From assembly GCA_022843085.1 (NCBI GenBank), contig JALHOI010000096.1:1-8326 (forward strand): a stretch of 8,326 bases of DNA, in the 5' to 3' direction. The notes below the pieces were generated by a model. The model ran no database searches and was not told the DNA's origin. It worked only from the letters and a program-made list of their open reading frames with translations. The position numbers were made by a program, and so were the translations under genes. Source of the stretch: Pseudobdellovibrionaceae bacterium. GTDB taxonomy: Bacteria > Bdellovibrionota > Bdellovibrionia > Bdellovibrionales > JAMPXM01. Below, in pieces: positions 5,342 through 8,326 of this stretch (within the stretch, counting starts at the first letter, position 1; each line of letters starts with the position of its first letter).

Positions 5342-7429
5342 TTAAACATCCTTAAAGCGCGGGTCGTTCGAATTCGGAGTCGAATCTCCGGACGCCTTTT
5401 TAAGCTTCGTTGCAGGAGGCTCTTTAGCGTGTTCAACAGATTCGCTTCGAAGCGAGACTAAGTTTGGCCGAGTTGCGTGCGTTACGCTGGGCTTATTCAC
5501 GTTGCCTTGACCTAAGACAACCCCGACGAGTTCGGTAACCATCTCGTTCATATGCTTTGATTCGTCGGACAGCGTGTTCGCGTATCCCGAAACGTGCTGC
5601 GACGTCGTCGCGTTCGCGTGAGTCGTTTGGTCGAGCTCATTCATCGCCTTCGTGATTTCATTCACGCCCTGAGATTGCTCATGGCTGGCAACCGTAATTT
5701 CGGTCACCATCGTGTTGAGTTCATCCACATTGATGACGACATCGTTTAGAACGACACCGCACTGGTTTGCGATGACTATACCCGACTGCACCTTTTGGCG
5801 ACCGTCCGAGATCAGACCCTCAACTTTTTGCTTGGTTTCATCGACAATCGATTCAACTTTCTTGATGCTCGCAGCTAGCATCTCTGAAATTTCCTTCGCT
5901 GCGTTTCCGCTCATCTGTGCCAAATTTCCAACTTCTTCGGCGACGACGGCGAAGCCCTTACCGTGCTCACCGGCACGGGCCGCCTCAACCGATGCATTGA
6001 ACGAAAGCAGCTTGGTCTGAAAGACGATGTCATTGATGACTTTAGTTTTGCTGCCGATCTCGGCAATCACCTTTGCGATATCGCTGATCTGACCATTGCT
6101 TTCGCTAATCTGATGCAGAATTGATTCATTGCTGACATTGATTTCGTTGATTGCTTCCGACATACGATCGACCGCTTCTTTTCCTCGTTTTGCGATCTCA
6201 GATGATTTACCGGCAACGTCCTGCGAACGCGTCGCGTTTTCGCTGCTCTTTTTTATCATCGCGTTGATTTGTTCGATCGAAGCCGCGGTTTGTTGCAAGG
6301 CTGCCGCCTGTTCAGTCGAAGCCTCCGAAAGTGAATACGAAGCACCCGTGACATCCGTCGCCGTCGTCGAGACCTTTTCTGAACCTGCGCGCAAATGTTC
6401 AATGACGCTTTCAAGCCGCTTCGAGCTTCGACGAGCCACGACTAGTGCAACAAAACCGATAACCATCGTTAAAACCATTCCGACGATGCTCGAAACGATA
6501 TTGAAGAACAAAATCTTATCGCTGAGGGGACCTCGAAGGATGTAGGTCCACTTCAGGCCAGGATACGTCACATAGCCCTTTGAGTTTGTAAAAACCTCGA
6601 TCGCGGACGCTTTGATTTCATCTTTGTCGTCGATTGTGTGCGACCATGTATCAGCGTTCTTCTCTTTTAGGTAGGCGCTATACTCCCCGGACTTTGCCTT
6701 GAAAATTTGATCGGCATCGCGATGCACAAGGTAGGTGCCCTCTCCGTTAACGAGATAGGCCGAAATCGTCGACAGCTTTTCATCCTTCAATTTTTGCGAC
6801 TCTTTGGTGACGATATCGACGACCACATCTTTCCAGCTCATGCGATTCGACCAGACACCTAGGATTTCTCCAGACTTTGCGTCTCGAATCGGCGCTGTAA
6901 AAATCATGACGTTGCCGTCGGTTGAGGCATACGATCCCGTATCCGCGTCAAATCGAAGATCCGTGAAGTGCGCGCTTCCAGGAGCAATCTTTCCTTCGAT
7001 CGCGGCTTTGAACCAATCTTGATCGGCGTAGCTTTTTCCCAGAAGCTTCGTCGGGTCTAACGGCTTCGAACTCTTGTCGACACTGTTCGCCGCGACAACA
7101 TTGCCTTTCTTGTCGAGAACAATCATGACGTCGTAAATGGGTGCGTAGGCGGCCATCATATCAGACATGAACTTCGTGATACGAACCGGATCACCACTTC
7201 GCGCAGGCTCGGACAGAGCAAACGCCTGAACGTCGCCGTAACGTTCGAAAAGATTTCTGTCAACTTTGTCGGCGATCGACTCGGCCGACCTTTTTAGGAG
7301 GTCCGCCTTCGAGCCGGTGACATCTTTGTAGAGGTGTACGGACAGATATACGACAGTCAACAATGCAACGGCGACGAGGACGCCGAGATTGACCTGCAAC
7401 TTCGATTGAAACGACCACGTCTTGAACAT
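5342..7429 (-). CDS. Methyl-accepting chemotaxis protein with periplasmic dCache-like sensor
   Basis: The protein has 695 residues from the ATG at 7429. The frame also has a GTG at 7441 (four residues more), but GAGG at 7436-7439 lies six bases before the ATG, while nothing resembling a binding site precedes the GTG. TM1 is ~14-32. The ~270-residue periplasmic region has the look of a double-Cache ligand domain: Y-D-V-M-I-V-L-D-K-K-G-N-V-V-A, then a G-K-S-Y-A-D-Q-D-W-F-K-A-A-I-E-G-K segment. TM2 is ~306-333. The methylation helix has A-A-A-L-Q-Q-T-A-A-S (Q379/Q380), a full match to the consensus methylation site. The signalling hairpin spans ~469-520, and a flexible ~50-residue tail ends in D-P-R-F-K-D-V. 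A ligand cannot be predicted. Placement between cheW and cheR suggests it is this pathway's dedicated receptor. No full HAMP domain fits between TM2 and the methylation helix. Confidence 0.96.
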   Translation of the reverse strand: MFKTWSFQSKLQVNLGVLVAVALLTVVYLSVHLYKDVTGSKADLLKRSAESIADKVDRNLFERYGDVQAFALSEPARSGDPVRITKFMSDMMAAYAPIYDVMIVLDKKGNVVAANSVDKSSKPLDPTKLLGKSYADQDWFKAAIEGKIAPGSAHFTDLRFDADTGSYASTDGNVMIFTAPIRDAKSGEILGVWSNRMSWKDVVVDIVTKESQKLKDEKLSTISAYLVNGEGTYLVHRDADQIFKAKSGEYSAYLKEKNADTWSHTIDDKDEIKASAIEVFTNSKGYVTYPGLKWTYILRGPLSDKILFFNIVSSIVGMVLTMVIGFVALVVARRSSKRLESVIEHLRAGSEKVSTTATDVTGASYSLSEASTEQAAALQQTAASIEQINAMIKKSSENATRSQDVAGKSSEIAKRGKEAVDRMSEAINEINVSNESILHQISESNGQISDIAKVIAEIGSKTKVINDIVFQTKLLSFNASVEAARAGEHGKGFAVVAEEVGNLAQMSGNAAKEISEMLAASIKKVESIVDETKQKVEGLISDGRQKVQSGIVIANQCGVVLNDVVINVDELNTMVTEITVASHEQSQGVNEITKAMNELDQTTHANATTSQHVSGYANTLSDESKHMNEMVTELVGVVLGQGNVNKPSVTHATRPNLVSLRSESVEHAKEPPATKLKKASGDSTPNSNDPRFKDV
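5349..5353 (-). promoter_or_regulatory. Ribosome binding site of the CheR fusion, inside the MCP gene
   Basis: AAGGA on the minus strand lies in the last codons of the MCP gene, seven bases before the GTG at 5341. It supports the GTG start, which directly follows the MCP stop codon TAA. Confidence 0.6.
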
Positions 7430-7435
7430 CGGAAA

Positions 7436-7439
7436 CCTC
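7436..7439 (-). promoter_or_regulatory. Ribosome binding site deciding the MCP start
   Basis: GAGG on the minus strand lies six bases before the ATG at 7429. The upstream in-frame GTG at 7441 contributes part of this same stretch and has no binding site of its own, so the ATG is the preferred start. This gives a 12-base gap after the cheW stop at 7442-7444. Confidence 0.6.
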
Positions 7440-7441
7440 AC

Positions 7442-7909
7442 TTATGCAGACCGTTGGGAAACCATTTTATTAACTACAGGATCATTCAGATCCAGGGCTC
7501 GAACGATATCGAGAGACAGGATCATTTTGTTGTCACGATTGATAACACCGGTGATGAATTCGTTCTTCTTGGTGTGTTTAGAATCTGGCGGGGCACAAAG
7601 TTCGCCAGGCTTTAAAGACAAAACACTGCAGACATAGTCAACGATGACACCAACCGAAAATGAGTCGTACTCGAAAATGATGATACACGTCTCGCCTTGT
7701 CGAGAAGCCTTGAGCCCAAACTTCAAACGAAGGTCGACGACTGAAATCACCTGACCGCGTAAGTTCATAATTCCCAGAAAGTACGACGGCACTTGTGGGA
7801 TCGGCGTGATATCCGGAATTCCGATCACCTCTTTGACATCAAGAAGCGGAGCCGCATAAACCTCTTGATCAAGACGAAAACAGAGATAGCGATTTTCAAA
7901 CTGACTCAC
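7442..7909 (-). CDS. cheW: CheW chemotaxis coupling protein
   Basis: This is a 155-residue single CheW domain of usual length, linking CheA to receptors in the signalling array. Visible signatures are Y-L-C-F-R-L-D-Q-E-V-Y-A-A-P near the N-terminus, L-G-I-M-N-L-R-G-Q-V-I-S-V-V-D-L-R (45-61, including the conserved N49 and R51 of the N-L-R-G motif), V-G-V-I-V-D-Y-V (86-93) and I-T-G-V-I-N (119-124). The start is GTG at 7909, overlapping the cheA stop by four bases (GTGA). AGGAG at 7916-7920 lies six bases upstream and supports it. No other domain is attached. The stop is TAA at 7442-7444, followed closely by the MCP gene. Confidence 0.97.
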   Translation of the reverse strand: MSQFENRYLCFRLDQEVYAAPLLDVKEVIGIPDITPIPQVPSYFLGIMNLRGQVISVVDLRLKFGLKASRQGETCIIIFEYDSFSVGVIVDYVCSVLSLKPGELCAPPDSKHTKKNEFITGVINRDNKMILSLDIVRALDLNDPVVNKMVSQRSA

Positions 7910-8326
7910 GCGGCTCTCCTGACTGGCGTTTGCGCACGAAGGCTTTTAGAAATTGGTCTTTCAATCAGCCGAGGAAGATCTAGAATTAGAGCGGGTTTTC
8001 CATCACCCAAGATGGCGCTACCCGATATTCCAACCAAGTTTTTTAACTCGATTCCCAATTTCTTGACGACCACTTGCTGCATCGAAGAAATATCGTGTAC
8101 GAGAATACCAAACGGAGTTTCAGAGGCCCGCGACACAAGCAAAATCTTTGGCGGGTCTGGAATCTCGTCTTTCAGATCCAGCAATTGGTTCAAGCGATAA
8201 ACTCTCAGGTTTTCGCCACGAATGTTGACGACATCGCCAATGTTTACAGACGATTGAATGTCAGATTCCTTAATTTGAATCGATTCGTGAATATGAGACA
8301 TTGGAATCGCGTATCGTTGATTATTA
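7906..8326 (-). CDS. cheA: CheA histidine kinase, C-terminal P5 domain (5' end off the window)
   Basis: Only the last 139 residues are seen. The frame stays open to the right edge, and residues N-N-Q-R-Y-A-I-P precede the first in-frame ATG at 8301, so that ATG is internal and not a start. The segment is the CheW-like P5 domain that docks CheA to CheW and receptor tips: Q-R-Y-A-I-P, then V-V-N-I-R-G-E-N-L-R-V-Y-R-L-N-Q-L-L, then F-G-I-L-V-H-D-I and V-V-V-K-K-L-G, and finally I-S-G-S-A-I-L-G-D-G-K-P-A-L-I-L-D-L-P-R, which matches the near-invariant C-terminal CheA signature (G-A-T-I-L-G-D-G-x-V-A-L-I-L-D). A plain CheW would not normally carry that last motif, and a separate cheW follows at once. 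The kinase, dimerisation and phosphotransfer domains lie outside the window. TGA overlaps the GTG of cheW. Confidence 0.94.
   Translation of the reverse strand, partial: NNQRYAIPMSHIHESIQIKESDIQSSVNIGDVVNIRGENLRVYRLNQLLDLKDEIPDPPKILLVSRASETPFGILVHDISSMQQVVVKKLGIELKNLVGISGSAILGDGKPALILDLPRLIERPISKSLRAQTPVRRAA
7916..7920 (-). promoter_or_regulatory. Ribosome binding site of cheW
   Basis: AGGAG on the minus strand sits inside the end of cheA, six bases before the GTG start at 7909. It supports the GTG start that overlaps the cheA stop. Confidence 0.65.

Noticed and set aside
6129..6545. Plus-strand open frame of 138 codons with hydrophobic stretches
   Set aside because: It is antisense to the receptor's signalling helices. 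The Ala/Ser-rich look comes from the complementary strand of a coiled coil.
7906..8301. A second stand-alone CheW starting at ATG 8301
   Set aside because: The frame continues upstream to the window edge with N-N-Q-R-Y-A-I-P, and the segment carries the CheA P5 ending I-L-G-D-G-x-x-A-L-I-L-D, so it is the CheA C-terminus.
1..8326. tRNA, rRNA, CRISPR array, insertion sequence or phage genes
   Set aside because: No matching structures, repeats or protein signatures were seen. Coding genes fill almost the whole window.

Overview
The window looks like a piece of a Gram-negative, motile, Bdellovibrio-like (Bdellovibrionota/deltaproteobacterial) chromosome. This rests on moderate GC content, many GTG starts, a chemoreceptor tip of a variant form I associate with that group (F-Q-T-K-L-L-S-F-N-A-S and E-V-G-N-L-A), and multidomain chemotaxis proteins. 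The taxonomic call is inference, not proof.

Right-hand three quarters (2090-8326, minus strand): a tightly packed chemotaxis operon, read right to left. It holds the C-terminal end of cheA (cut by the window edge), cheW, a membrane chemoreceptor (MCP), a CheR-REC-X fusion and an X-REC-CheB fusion. Junctions are a 4-base overlap, a 12-base gap, then two zero-gap stop/start abutments, so translation is probably coupled throughout. CheA, CheW and the MCP form the signalling array. CheR adds and CheB removes receptor methyl groups. No free-standing cheY or cheD lies in the window.

The most interesting part is the adaptation pair. The segment after the receiver of the CheR fusion reads as a decayed CheB methylesterase domain, with the Ser, His and Asp of the active site gone. 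The segment before the receiver of the CheB fusion reads as a decayed CheD deamidase domain, with the catalytic Cys, His and Thr replaced. Both fusions keep an intact CheB-type receiver. The locus therefore seems to have reused three adaptation enzymes (CheR, CheB, CheD) as two composite proteins with two working enzymes, two phospho-inputs and two probable pseudo-enzyme modules.

Left-hand quarter (1-2093): an OmpR-type response regulator on the plus strand runs convergently into cheB, the two stop codons sharing one CTAG. Divergent from it, and running off the left edge on the minus strand, is a membrane sensor with about eight transmembrane helices followed by a PAS domain. It may be the regulator's partner. 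The region between them carries an inverted repeat followed by eight T residues, and the start of the sensor gene is unclear.
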